In this document: in pieces, positions 1 to 6,103 of the stretch | Layout: each line of letters starts with the position of its first letter | How positions within the stretch are numbered: the first letter of the stretch is position 1 | Translations under genes and position numbers: made by a program | DNA from: an uncultured Muribaculaceae bacterium | GTDB taxonomy: Bacteria > Bacteroidota > Bacteroidia > Bacteroidales > Muribaculaceae | NCBI GenBank assembly: GCA_910589095.1 | Contig: CAJUSN010000085.1 | Span: 1 to 10,845, forward strand | DNA length: 10,845 nt | Reading direction: 5' to 3' | Notes under the pieces: generated by a model | Told to the model about the DNA's origin: nothing | The model's input: the letters and a program-made list of their open reading frames with translations, nothing else | Database searches by the model: none

Positions 1-138
1 CAGGCCCTCGATACAACATTCGCCGAGGCATTTATCAAGGTCACAAAGAAAAAAACGTTCGGCCACATCAAGGCTCACAAGAGTTCCATTTATATCAAGC
101 ATGATTTCTTCAGAGGTTTCAAATTGGTTATTGTCCAT
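1..138 (-). CDS. DUF3109 family cysteine-cluster protein, N-terminal 46 codons only
   Basis: This is the start of a minus-strand gene that continues beyond the left edge. Reading from the ATG at 138-136 gives 46 codons without a stop. The peptide begins MDNNQFETSE and contains FLCDLDKC followed by GECCIEG, with cysteines at residues 32, 37, 41 and 42. That closely spaced Cys pattern after a short N-terminal segment is what I recognise from DUF3109 proteins of Bacteroidetes, often labelled YkgJ-like cysteine-cluster proteins. The cysteines suggest metal or Fe-S binding, but the function is not established. The gene lies 62 bp downstream of the T9SS plug-like gene in the same direction, so the two could be co-transcribed; no promoter-like site was found in the gap. 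Most of the protein lies outside the window, so the family call rests on this short segment. Confidence 0.75.
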   Translation of the reverse strand, partial: MDNNQFETSEEIMLDINGTLVSLDVAERFFLCDLDKCLGECCIEGL

Positions 139-200
139 ATCGGTAAGTAAGTCTCAAAATCTCGCGCTCCAATACACACGCATTTTTTTAATACACATGA

Positions 201-1463
201 TTACACTCCGGCCGTGACAGAGGTCACCCCTACCATCCTGTCATATCGTGCACCCGGTTCACGCAGATACACTTTGACAAGATATTCATTGGCAGTGGGA
301 TAGAAATCGCCCTCCACCTGCGCCGTCGAGCCTGTGACGCTACCTCGTGGAACCGTCAAATATTCGTAGTTATATGCACCCTGTTTCAAAAGCACGGCGG
401 CCTCATAAAGACCGGTAGCTCGGTTGTAAACCATCAGGCTCCCGGGATTGAAACGCCGACTGGTGAAATCACCGTCAAGAAAAATATCCGTGTTTATAAG
501 TTCAGGCATTTCAAGAGAAAAATGGGTCATTATATAATCGGCTTCAGTGTCCGGACTGTCAGAGTTATACTCCCTCACTCTGAAACGTCCTTTCTGAGTA
601 CTGTCAAAAATATAGGGCTCGCCCGACCTCGGAAGGTCAGTGTTGAGAGTTATATGGTAAAGCGGGTCTACATAATCTATGGCTGCCACACCCATCCCGG
701 GATAATTCGTGGAAATAATCTCCATGCGCCGATATTCATTTCCTGCGGAAAAAATCAAAGCCGGAACATGCTCCCACCAGGCTACAGTGCCTGCAATACG
801 CGTAGGGTGATTTATGGATACAATGTTGTCCTGCCGACCATTCTGCTCCACAGTAAGTATGACGTCTGTTAGAATATTATTCACACTTACTCCTTTTGCA
901 TCCACGCCAACGGTCAGCTGCTGGTGTGACTGATTATAATCAATATCCGTGCGCGATGTCACTGAGGCAGTTGCCGTCATCAACGGCTCACACACGGAGA
1001 ATCGTACCTGCAACAGAGTTTCATCCGGGTTGCCCTCATCATAGACCCTTAGCAGATAATTTCCGGAAAGCTTTATTTTCATCTCCGGATCTGGTATCTT
1101 AATCTCATAATGGACATATTGAACAAGAGTAGCCCGGCTGAAACTGTAATCATTAACGTAACCTTCGTTGAATCCATCGACATATTCAGGCGAGAGCAAT
1201 GCATCGCGCTGCCAAAGCGCATTGCAATGAAGCAATTCATAACGCATATAGCGACGGTCAGAAGCCAGCTCGTCAAAACTTATCGTGAGCACATCATCAC
1301 TATCCATCATTATCACAGGTGGAAGTTGATCATTCCCATTTATTTTAGTCTGGAGCGTGTGAAACGAAGGATGGAACACACCGGTTCGCGTGTCTTTCTC
1401 CTCAGCGAATACCGATGCAATACCGGCCCACATCATAACCACGATACCCAACAATCGCTTCAT
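201..1463 (-). CDS. Type IX secretion system plug-like protein (DUF5103 / T9SS_plug family)
   Basis: A protein of about 420 residues with a cleavable signal peptide: MKRLL, a hydrophobic stretch, then a likely cut after VFA, giving a mature start EEKDTRTG. The N-terminal half carries the conserved DUF5103 features: LTISFDEL near residue 60, RYELLHCNALWQ near 75-85, an EYVDGFNEGYVNDYSFS block near 95-110, and an IPDPEMKIKLSGNYLLRVYD block near 125-142. The family includes the plug seen bound to the SprA translocon of Flavobacterium, where it closes the periplasmic end of the channel. Many Bacteroidales encode a member whether or not they have a full T9SS, so a secretion role here is inferred. 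The start is uncertain: ATG GTG ATG offers 1469 or 1463. I prefer 1463 because it begins MKR and forms a TGATG overlap with the ung stop, suggesting translational coupling. No Shine-Dalgarno motif helps to choose. Confidence 0.85.
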   Translation of the reverse strand: MKRLLGIVVMMWAGIASVFAEEKDTRTGVFHPSFHTLQTKINGNDQLPPVIMMDSDDVLTISFDELASDRRYMRYELLHCNALWQRDALLSPEYVDGFNEGYVNDYSFSRATLVQYVHYEIKIPDPEMKIKLSGNYLLRVYDEGNPDETLLQVRFSVCEPLMTATASVTSRTDIDYNQSHQQLTVGVDAKGVSVNNILTDVILTVEQNGRQDNIVSINHPTRIAGTVAWWEHVPALIFSAGNEYRRMEIISTNYPGMGVAAIDYVDPLYHITLNTDLPRSGEPYIFDSTQKGRFRVREYNSDSPDTEADYIMTHFSLEMPELINTDIFLDGDFTSRRFNPGSLMVYNRATGLYEAAVLLKQGAYNYEYLTVPRGSVTGSTAQVEGDFYPTANEYLVKVYLREPGARYDRMVGVTSVTAGV

Positions 1464-2125
1464 CACCATACAATAGGAGTTTTACCATGAGAAACAAGAT
1501 AATCATTGGTCCGCGTGAAATGATGATTTCCAAAAAAACCACGCGATGCGCTCAGAGGTGACGGGTGGGCAGATTTCAACACCAAATGCTTTGACTGATC
1601 AATGAGGTCCGACTTCCGGCCGGCGTAGCTTCCCCAAAGAATGAACACAATTCCTGAACAATGCTCCGAGAGCAACCGCACCACGGTGTCTGTGAATGTT
1701 TCCCATCCCCGACCCTGATGCGAACCGGCCTCATGAGCTCTCACAGTAAGTGTGGCGTTGAGCAATAGCACACCCTGACGGGCCCATCGCTCCAGATTTC
1801 CGGTAGAAGGCACCGGCGCCCCGGTGTCAGCGCTCACCTCCTTGAATATGTTGACCAGCGAACGTGGAATAGAAATTCCATCAGCCACTGAAAAGCACAA
1901 ACCGTTTGCCTGGCCCGGCCCATGATAGGGATCCTGACCAAGGATAACAACCTTCACATCATCAACACCACAGGCGTCGAATGCCGCAAAAATTCTCCCT
2001 GCCGGCGGATAGACCGTCCGCGTGGCATACTCACTTTTCACGAAACCCACAAGTTCCGAAAAGTATGGCTTATCCCACTCCTCGGAAAGAAGCTTGCGCC
2101 ATGATTCTTCAATTCTCACATTCAT
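1463..2125 (-). CDS. ung: Uracil-DNA glycosylase, family 1 (UDG)
   Basis: The 220-residue length is normal for bacterial Ung (about 220-230). It removes uracil from DNA arising by cytosine deamination or dUTP misincorporation, which starts base-excision repair. Family 1 motifs are all visible. The water-activating loop GQDPYHGPGQ is at residues 63-72 with catalytic Asp65. The uracil-binding Asn lies in LLLNATLTV (Asn123). The minor-groove loop HPSPLSA starts at His187, the catalytic histidine. The ATG at 2125-2123 fits the family N-terminus. It is the first gene of the minus-strand cluster and its TGA stop overlaps the start of the plug-like gene. A possible -7 box on this strand lies at 2211-2204. 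Confidence 0.97.
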   Translation of the reverse strand: MNVRIEESWRKLLSEEWDKPYFSELVGFVKSEYATRTVYPPAGRIFAAFDACGVDDVKVVILGQDPYHGPGQANGLCFSVADGISIPRSLVNIFKEVSADTGAPVPSTGNLERWARQGVLLLNATLTVRAHEAGSHQGRGWETFTDTVVRLLSEHCSGIVFILWGSYAGRKSDLIDQSKHLVLKSAHPSPLSASRGFFGNHHFTRTNDYLVSHGKTPIVW

Positions 2126-2199
2126 TGCCTGATCAATCGATGGTTAGGGGTAAAACCGTGCGACAGACGCGACTTTACCCGGTTCTTGCGAACAATTTA

Positions 2200-2231
2200 T
2201 TTGCAAAACTACGAAAAAACCCCTAAATTTG
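2200..2231 (+). promoter_or_regulatory. Bacteroides-type promoter for the tRNA-Arg gene
   Basis: A -33 element TTTG at 2200-2203 and a -7 element TAAATTTG at 2224-2231 (consensus TAnnTTTG) are separated by 20 bp, matching the spacing described for Bacteroides primary-sigma promoters. Transcription would begin a few bases after 2231, leaving a leader of roughly 75-80 nt before the tRNA at 2316. The leader holds a small hairpin (TCCTC 2283-2287, GAGGA 2291-2295). The match to both elements is seen in the sequence; promoter activity is inferred. Confidence 0.7.
2204..2211 (-). promoter_or_regulatory. Possible -7 box of a divergent ung promoter
   Basis: On the minus strand this reads TAGTTTTG, a match to TAnnTTTG, about 80 bp upstream of the ung start. 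The expected -33 position is a poor match (GTGC in place of TTTG), so support is partial. The box overlaps the -33 region of the tRNA promoter on the other strand. Confidence 0.3.
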
Positions 2232-2315
2232 CACCACCTAAGCGCAACAACTTGCTTCTTACGGGCATTCTTACACAGAATATCCTCCAAGAGGAGCGGT
2301 TGGCTTTATATGGCT

Positions 2316-2387
2316 GCCCTTGTAGTTCAACGAATAGAATAGAAGATTCCGGTTCTTCAGATCAGGGTTTGATTCCCTGCGAGGGTA
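2316..2387 (+). tRNA. tRNA-Arg (anticodon CCG, reads CGG)
   Basis: A complete cloverleaf can be folded by hand. The acceptor stem pairs GCCCTTG (2316-2322) with CGAGGGT (2380-2386), with a G1-U72 wobble at the top and A73 at 2387. The D-stem is GTTC/GAAT around the loop AACGAATA. The anticodon stem GAAGA/TCTTC encloses loop TTCCGGT, with anticodon CCG at 2349-2351. The T-stem CAGGG/CCCTG encloses TTTGATT. CCA is not encoded: ACT follows in place. The second base of the anticodon (C35) and A20 in the D-loop agree with known arginine identity elements. Unusually, D-loop position 19 is A rather than G and T-loop position 56 is U rather than C, which preserves the tertiary pair as A-U. The gene has its own promoter upstream and a terminator hairpin just downstream. 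Confidence 0.93.
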
Positions 2388-2395
2388 CTATCAGT

Positions 2396-2427
2396 AAGGA
2401 GTTGATTCACAGCGAATCAACTCCTTT
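2396..2427 (+). terminator. Intrinsic-type terminator hairpin after tRNA-Arg
   Basis: A perfect 13-bp inverted repeat pairs 2396-2408 (AAGGAGTTGATTC) with 2414-2426 around the 5-nt loop ACAGC. It starts 9 nt after the tRNA 3' end. The downstream U-tract is weak (TTTAACTTATAT), so termination may be imperfect, but position and symmetry fit a terminator of the tRNA transcript. Confidence 0.75.
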
Positions 2428-2521
2428 AACTTATATCATCATTGAGAGGGGAATATTTCTGTTAACATAATTTTGCCAAATTTTTTGAATGGATGAAACC
2501 ATCTCTGACAAGAATTGTTAT

Positions 2522-2529
2522 TAACTTTG
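2522..2529 (+). promoter_or_regulatory. maeB: Likely -7 box of the maeB promoter
   Basis: TAACTTTG matches the Bacteroides -7 consensus TAnnTTTG. No good TTTG lies 19-21 bp upstream, so the -33 element is weak or absent. Transcription from here would begin near 2534-2537 and give a leader of about 150 nt before the maeB start at 2689. The 2428-2521 stretch between the terminator and this box is A/T-rich and shows nothing else I can name. Confidence 0.5.
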
Positions 2530-2688
2530 TGAAGCGGATGAACAGAAAGGGTGCATATTACCAAATACAGGGTGACTCTCATTCTCCGCTTTTCAAGGCG
2601 CATCTGCATCTCCGCTCCCCGGCGGAAATTGCAAGCAGTGCCTGCTGAACCTAATAATAACTGTTACTCTTCAAAAAGCATAACGCAC
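2530..2688 (+). promoter_or_regulatory. maeB 5' leader with alternative GCGGA/TCCGC pairings
   Basis: This untranslated leader holds four mutually complementary elements: GCGGA at 2534-2538, TCCGC at 2585-2589, TCCGC at 2611-2615 and GCGGA at 2622-2626. The first pair extends to 7 bp (AAGCGGA 2532-2538 with TCCGCTT 2585-2591). The last pair closes a 6-nt loop. Elements 2 and 4, or 1 and 3, could pair in place of these. A 36-codon open frame (ATG 2538, TGA 2646-2648) spans the elements. This arrangement would allow structure-based control of maeB, but no known riboswitch class is recognised and the pairing may be fortuitous. Confidence 0.25.
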
Positions 2689-4980
2689 ATGTCGAACGTT
2701 ACAAAAGAGGCCGCTCTCGAATACCACCGCGACCCTCGTCCGGGAAAAATCGAAACCGTTCCCACCAAACCCTATTCTACTCAACATGATCTCGCGCTCG
2801 CCTATTCACCGGGCGTGGCTTACCCTTGCCAGGAGATTGAAAAGCACCCTGAAGATGTCTATGAATACACCAATAAGGGAAATCTCGTTGCCGTGATTTC
2901 TAATGGCACAGCTGTTCTGGGACTTGGAAACATAGGGCCACTTGCAGGAAAGCCTGTGATGGAAGGTAAAGCTCTCCTTTTCAAAATTTTTGCCGGATTG
3001 GATTGTTTCGACATTGAAGTTAAGGAAGATGATCCTCAGAAGTTCGTTGACATTGTCAAGGCAATAGCCCCGACATTCGGAGGTATCAATCTTGAAGACA
3101 TAAAAGCGCCTCAATGTTTTGAAATAGAGCGCAAACTCAAAGCCGAGCTTGACATACCTGTCATGCACGATGACCAGCATGGCACAGCCATAATCTCTGC
3201 CGCTGGATTGCTGAACGCCCTTGAGATACAAGATAAGAAAATAGATGAAGTCAAACTGGTTGTGAACGGAGCGGGGGCTGCTGCAGTTTCTTGCACCAAG
3301 CTCTATATGGCTCTCGGTGTGAAGAAAGAAAACATAGTCATGTGCGATAGCCATGGCGTTATTTCAGCTTCACGAACTGACCTGAACGAACAAAAGCGTG
3401 AATTCATAACCACGCGCCCCATCACCACACTTGCCGAAGCAATGGTGGGTGCCGACGTGTTCCTCGGACTCTCGGTCAAGGATGTGGTAACAGTTGAAAT
3501 GGTACAGTCAATGGCTCCGAAACCCATTGTGTTCGCCCTTGCGAACCCCGACCCTGAAATAGCCTACGACGCTGCTATGTCATCTCGTCCCGACCTTATA
3601 TTTGCAACAGGGCGCAGTGACTATCCAAATCAGATCAACAATGTTCTCGGATTCCCTTATATATTCCGTGGTGCACTCGACTGTGGCGCATCGGCCATAA
3701 ACGAAGATATGAAACTCGCTGCCGTGCATGCTATTGCCGACCTTGCAAAGCAGCCCGTTCCTCCTGTGGTTAACGCCGCCTATGACATGACCGACATTCA
3801 CTTCGGACGTGATTACATTCTTCCAAAACCGCTTGATCCCCGCCTACTCACCACCGTTTCTCCTGCAGTGGCTCGCGGAGCTATGGAGAGCGGAGTGGCA
3901 CGCCGGCCAATTACCGATTGGGAAGCTTACGATGAACGCCTGCGCAAACTCCTTGGCTACGATAACAAATTCATGCGAAGAATCTTCGATCAGGCCAAGA
4001 AGCAGAAAAAACGCGTTGTGTTCTCTGAAGCCAACACCGACAAGATGCTTAAAACTGCTGTCATCGCATCCAAAGAGGGTCTGCTTGAACCCGTACTGTT
4101 AGGCAATGAGGAGATGATTGCCAAACGTGCCGAACGTCTGGGTCTTGACATTTCCGGGCTGGAAATCGTCAACCTGCGTCACGACCGCGAGGCCGATCGT
4201 CGTCAACGGTATGCAGAAAAACTCGCTAAAAAGCGCCAGCGCGAAGGTCTAACCTTGCCTGAGGCACTTGAAAAAATGTATGACCGCAACTATTTCGGAA
4301 TGATGATGGTGGAAACAGGCGATGCCGACGCATTTCTCGGAGGCACCTACTCCGCGTCCAACACCGTGGGTGATATTGCCGTGGAGGTTGTTGGTATACG
4401 TCCGTCGTTCAACCATTTCGCCGCACTGCACATCGTTACCACAAAACAAGGCATTTACTATCTGGCCGACACTCATGTGAACAAAGTGATGGACACCGAT
4501 ACACTCTTCGACATTGCCCGACTGACTCGCAATTCCGTTGAGTATTTTGCCGAAAAACCGGTCATGGCAATGCTTTCCTATTCAAGCTTTGGCTCAAGTA
4601 AGGAGCCTGAGTGTCAGCAGGCACATGAAGTGGTGGAAATGATGCAGGAACGCTATCCCGAACTGCTGATCGATGGAGAGATGACAGTTCGCTACGCCAT
4701 AAACAATGAGCTTCGTGACCGTACATTCCCCTTCAATAAGCTTGTTGGCGAAAAAGTCAACACCCTCGTGTTCCCCAACCTCAGCTCCGCAAGTTCAGCT
4801 TACCGCATGCTGCTTGAATTCGGAGTTGGCGATACAGTTGGCCCAATTCAAATGGGTCTTAACAAAGCCATTCACTATATCAGCGTCGATGCTCCCGTGC
4901 GCAGCATCCTCAACCTTGCCGCAATCGCAGCCCTCGATGCTCAGGTAGCAGCCTCCGGCAATATCACTCCAGATAAATAA
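2689..4980 (+). CDS. maeB: NADP-dependent malic enzyme with C-terminal phosphotransacetylase-like domain (MaeB)
   Basis: The 763 residues match the length of the MaeB fusion type (E. coli about 759). It oxidatively decarboxylates malate to pyruvate and CO2, usually producing NADPH. The malic enzyme part covers about residues 1-410: PYSTQHDLALAYSPGVAYPC near 28-47, GKALLFKIFAGLDCFDIEV near 93-111, the metal-binding LEDIKAP near 135-141, MHDDQHGTA near 159-167, the nucleotide-binding VVNGAGAAA near 191-199 and FALANPDPE near 282-290. The C-terminal part, about 425-763, resembles phosphate acetyltransferase: YSSFGSSK near 631-638, DGEMTVRYA near 662-670, FPNLSSASSAYRML near 695-708 and GPIQMGLNKAIH near 718-729. 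In characterised MaeB proteins this domain is regulatory and binds acetyl-CoA rather than acting as an enzyme. The frame stays open upstream to 2551, but the family N-terminus MSNVTKEAALEYHRDPRPG begins at 2689. The gene heads a run of four plus-strand genes. Confidence 0.96.
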   Translation: MSNVTKEAALEYHRDPRPGKIETVPTKPYSTQHDLALAYSPGVAYPCQEIEKHPEDVYEYTNKGNLVAVISNGTAVLGLGNIGPLAGKPVMEGKALLFKIFAGLDCFDIEVKEDDPQKFVDIVKAIAPTFGGINLEDIKAPQCFEIERKLKAELDIPVMHDDQHGTAIISAAGLLNALEIQDKKIDEVKLVVNGAGAAAVSCTKLYMALGVKKENIVMCDSHGVISASRTDLNEQKREFITTRPITTLAEAMVGADVFLGLSVKDVVTVEMVQSMAPKPIVFALANPDPEIAYDAAMSSRPDLIFATGRSDYPNQINNVLGFPYIFRGALDCGASAINEDMKLAAVHAIADLAKQPVPPVVNAAYDMTDIHFGRDYILPKPLDPRLLTTVSPAVARGAMESGVARRPITDWEAYDERLRKLLGYDNKFMRRIFDQAKKQKKRVVFSEANTDKMLKTAVIASKEGLLEPVLLGNEEMIAKRAERLGLDISGLEIVNLRHDREADRRQRYAEKLAKKRQREGLTLPEALEKMYDRNYFGMMMVETGDADAFLGGTYSASNTVGDIAVEVVGIRPSFNHFAALHIVTTKQGIYYLADTHVNKVMDTDTLFDIARLTRNSVEYFAEKPVMAMLSYSSFGSSKEPECQQAHEVVEMMQERYPELLIDGEMTVRYAINNELRDRTFPFNKLVGEKVNTLVFPNLSSASSAYRMLLEFGVGDTVGPIQMGLNKAIHYISVDAPVRSILNLAAIAALDAQVAASGNITPDK

Positions 4981-4999
4981 TAGATTCCACCGACTCCCG

Positions 5000-5500
5000 A
5001 TGAAACGCATAGGATTGCTTTCCGACACTCATTCCTGCTGGGACGACCGTTATGCCATACATTTCGCCGATTGCGATGAAATATGGCATGCCGGCGACAT
5101 TGGCGACGCCGACCTGCTGGAGAGACTCAAAGGAATAGCTCCTGTGCGTGCAGTCAGTGGCAATATTGACCACGGGCTCGTGACCAGGCTGTGTCCCGAA
5201 CTTCTGGAATTTGAGATTGAAGGCGTTAAAGTGTGGATGACGCATATCGGTGGCTACCCGGGACGTTACGCGCCGGGAGTTAAAAAGATTTTGCGGGACC
5301 ATGGGATAAAACTGATGATTTCCGGTCACAGCCACATACTTAAAGTGATTCCTGATCACGAACTCGGACTTCTTCACGTCAATCCAGGCGCAGCCGGGCA
5401 TCATGGGTGGCAACGCGTACGCACCCTGGTTCGGCTCACACTCGACCAAGGTACCATCAAGGACCTGGAAGTTATCGAACTGGCCAAACGCCCCGTTTAG
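5000..5500 (+). CDS. yfcE: YfcE/MJ0936-family metallophosphoesterase
   Basis: A 166-residue soluble protein of the small calcineurin-like phosphodiesterase family. The metal-binding signature is complete: SDTH (Asp9, His11), HAGDIGD (Asp33), SGNIDH (Asn55), THIGG (His82) and GHSH (His110, His112). Characterised members bind two metal ions, usually Mn, and hydrolyse phosphodiester model substrates. The physiological substrate is generally unknown, and this sequence does not reveal it. The gene begins 19 bp after the maeB stop and is followed 32 bp later by the SPOR lipoprotein gene, which suggests a shared transcript. The ATG at 5000 gives the usual short N-terminus, with SDTH about ten residues in. 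Confidence 0.92.
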   Translation: MKRIGLLSDTHSCWDDRYAIHFADCDEIWHAGDIGDADLLERLKGIAPVRAVSGNIDHGLVTRLCPELLEFEIEGVKVWMTHIGGYPGRYAPGVKKILRDHGIKLMISGHSHILKVIPDHELGLLHVNPGAAGHHGWQRVRTLVRLTLDQGTIKDLEVIELAKRPV

Positions 5501-5532
5501 CTCAAACTTGTCAAACACTGCACATCAATAAA

Positions 5533-6051
5533 ATGAGACACCTTTTCACAATCACCGTTTCACTCCTCCTGCTCCTCATTGCTGCCTCTTCATGTAAAAC
5601 CAATGAGGCAAATTATCGCGCCGCATATGAGGTGGCCAAAGAGAAACAGCTTACAGGAGAAGAAGATATAGACCGCCAGCTGCTTGACCAGCAAAGACCG
5701 CGTCCGACAGTATTCGGCACTGACACCCTCCCCATTCGCACCGAATACATCGGATACACAAAAGGTGGCGGAGCTGACTCGGACAAGACGGTAGTGAAAC
5801 GTTATTGTGTTGTTGTTGGTAAATTCAAACAAGTTTTCAATGCGCGCTCCATGCGAGAACGGCTCATGCGATCCGGCTATCCCCGGGCTCTCGTGCTCCA
5901 CAACAACATGAAAGAATACTATGTGATTGCAAACACAACACCCGATCCCCACACCGCACGCCTTATGCTTGACAGCGTACTGGCCGATCCTTCCCTCTCG
6001 CTCAAATCACCATTCCCTTATATTCTCCGTCCGGGACACCTTGCCCGCTGA
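5533..6051 (+). CDS. SPOR-domain lipoprotein
   Basis: A 172-residue predicted lipoprotein. The start at 5533 is chosen because it gives a standard type II signal: MRHLF, a leucine-rich core, and a lipobox AASSC with the lipidated cysteine at residue 21. The open frame continues upstream but would bury this signal. The middle (about 22-88) is polar and probably extended. Residues about 90-150 form a SPOR-like domain: RYCVVVGKFKQVFNARSMR, then LMRSGYPRALVL and KEYYVIANTTPDPHTA. This matches the beta-alpha-beta pattern in which a 'VVVGxF' strand opens the domain and a 'YYV' strand follows. SPOR domains bind glycan strands lacking stem peptides and often target proteins to division sites. The protein is therefore expected at the periplasmic face of an envelope membrane. 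It follows the yfcE-like gene by 32 bp. No enzymatic domain is visible. Confidence 0.85.
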   Translation: MRHLFTITVSLLLLLIAASSCKTNEANYRAAYEVAKEKQLTGEEDIDRQLLDQQRPRPTVFGTDTLPIRTEYIGYTKGGGADSDKTVVKRYCVVVGKFKQVFNARSMRERLMRSGYPRALVLHNNMKEYYVIANTTPDPHTARLMLDSVLADPSLSLKSPFPYILRPGHLAR

Positions 6052-6103
6052 CCTCGCACCGCCAGTTCATCAGCCTAACTTCACTCCTAAACCATTCACA
6101 CCC

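Noticed and set aside
139..200. Direct repeat GTGTATT in the plug/DUF3109 gap as a regulatory repeat
   Set aside because: There are only two 7-bp copies in A/T-rich sequence, easily due to chance.
2316..2427. tRNA-Arg as an integration (att) site for a mobile element
   Set aside because: No integrase, no repeat of the tRNA 3' end and no foreign-looking cargo are present; the flanking genes are all core functions.
2551..2688. N-terminal extension of MaeB by 46 codons from a GTG at 2551
   Set aside because: The added residues are unlike malic enzymes, and the ATG at 2689 gives the family N-terminus and length. The segment is better read as leader.
5486..5498. AAACG/CGTTT hairpin at the yfcE stop codon as a terminator
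   Set aside because: The stem is only 5 bp and has no U-tract; the next gene is 32 bp away and probably co-transcribed.
4964..5518. 184-codon minus-strand frame over the YfcE-like gene
   Set aside because: The plus strand encodes a full set of metallophosphoesterase motifs; the antisense frame has no family features.
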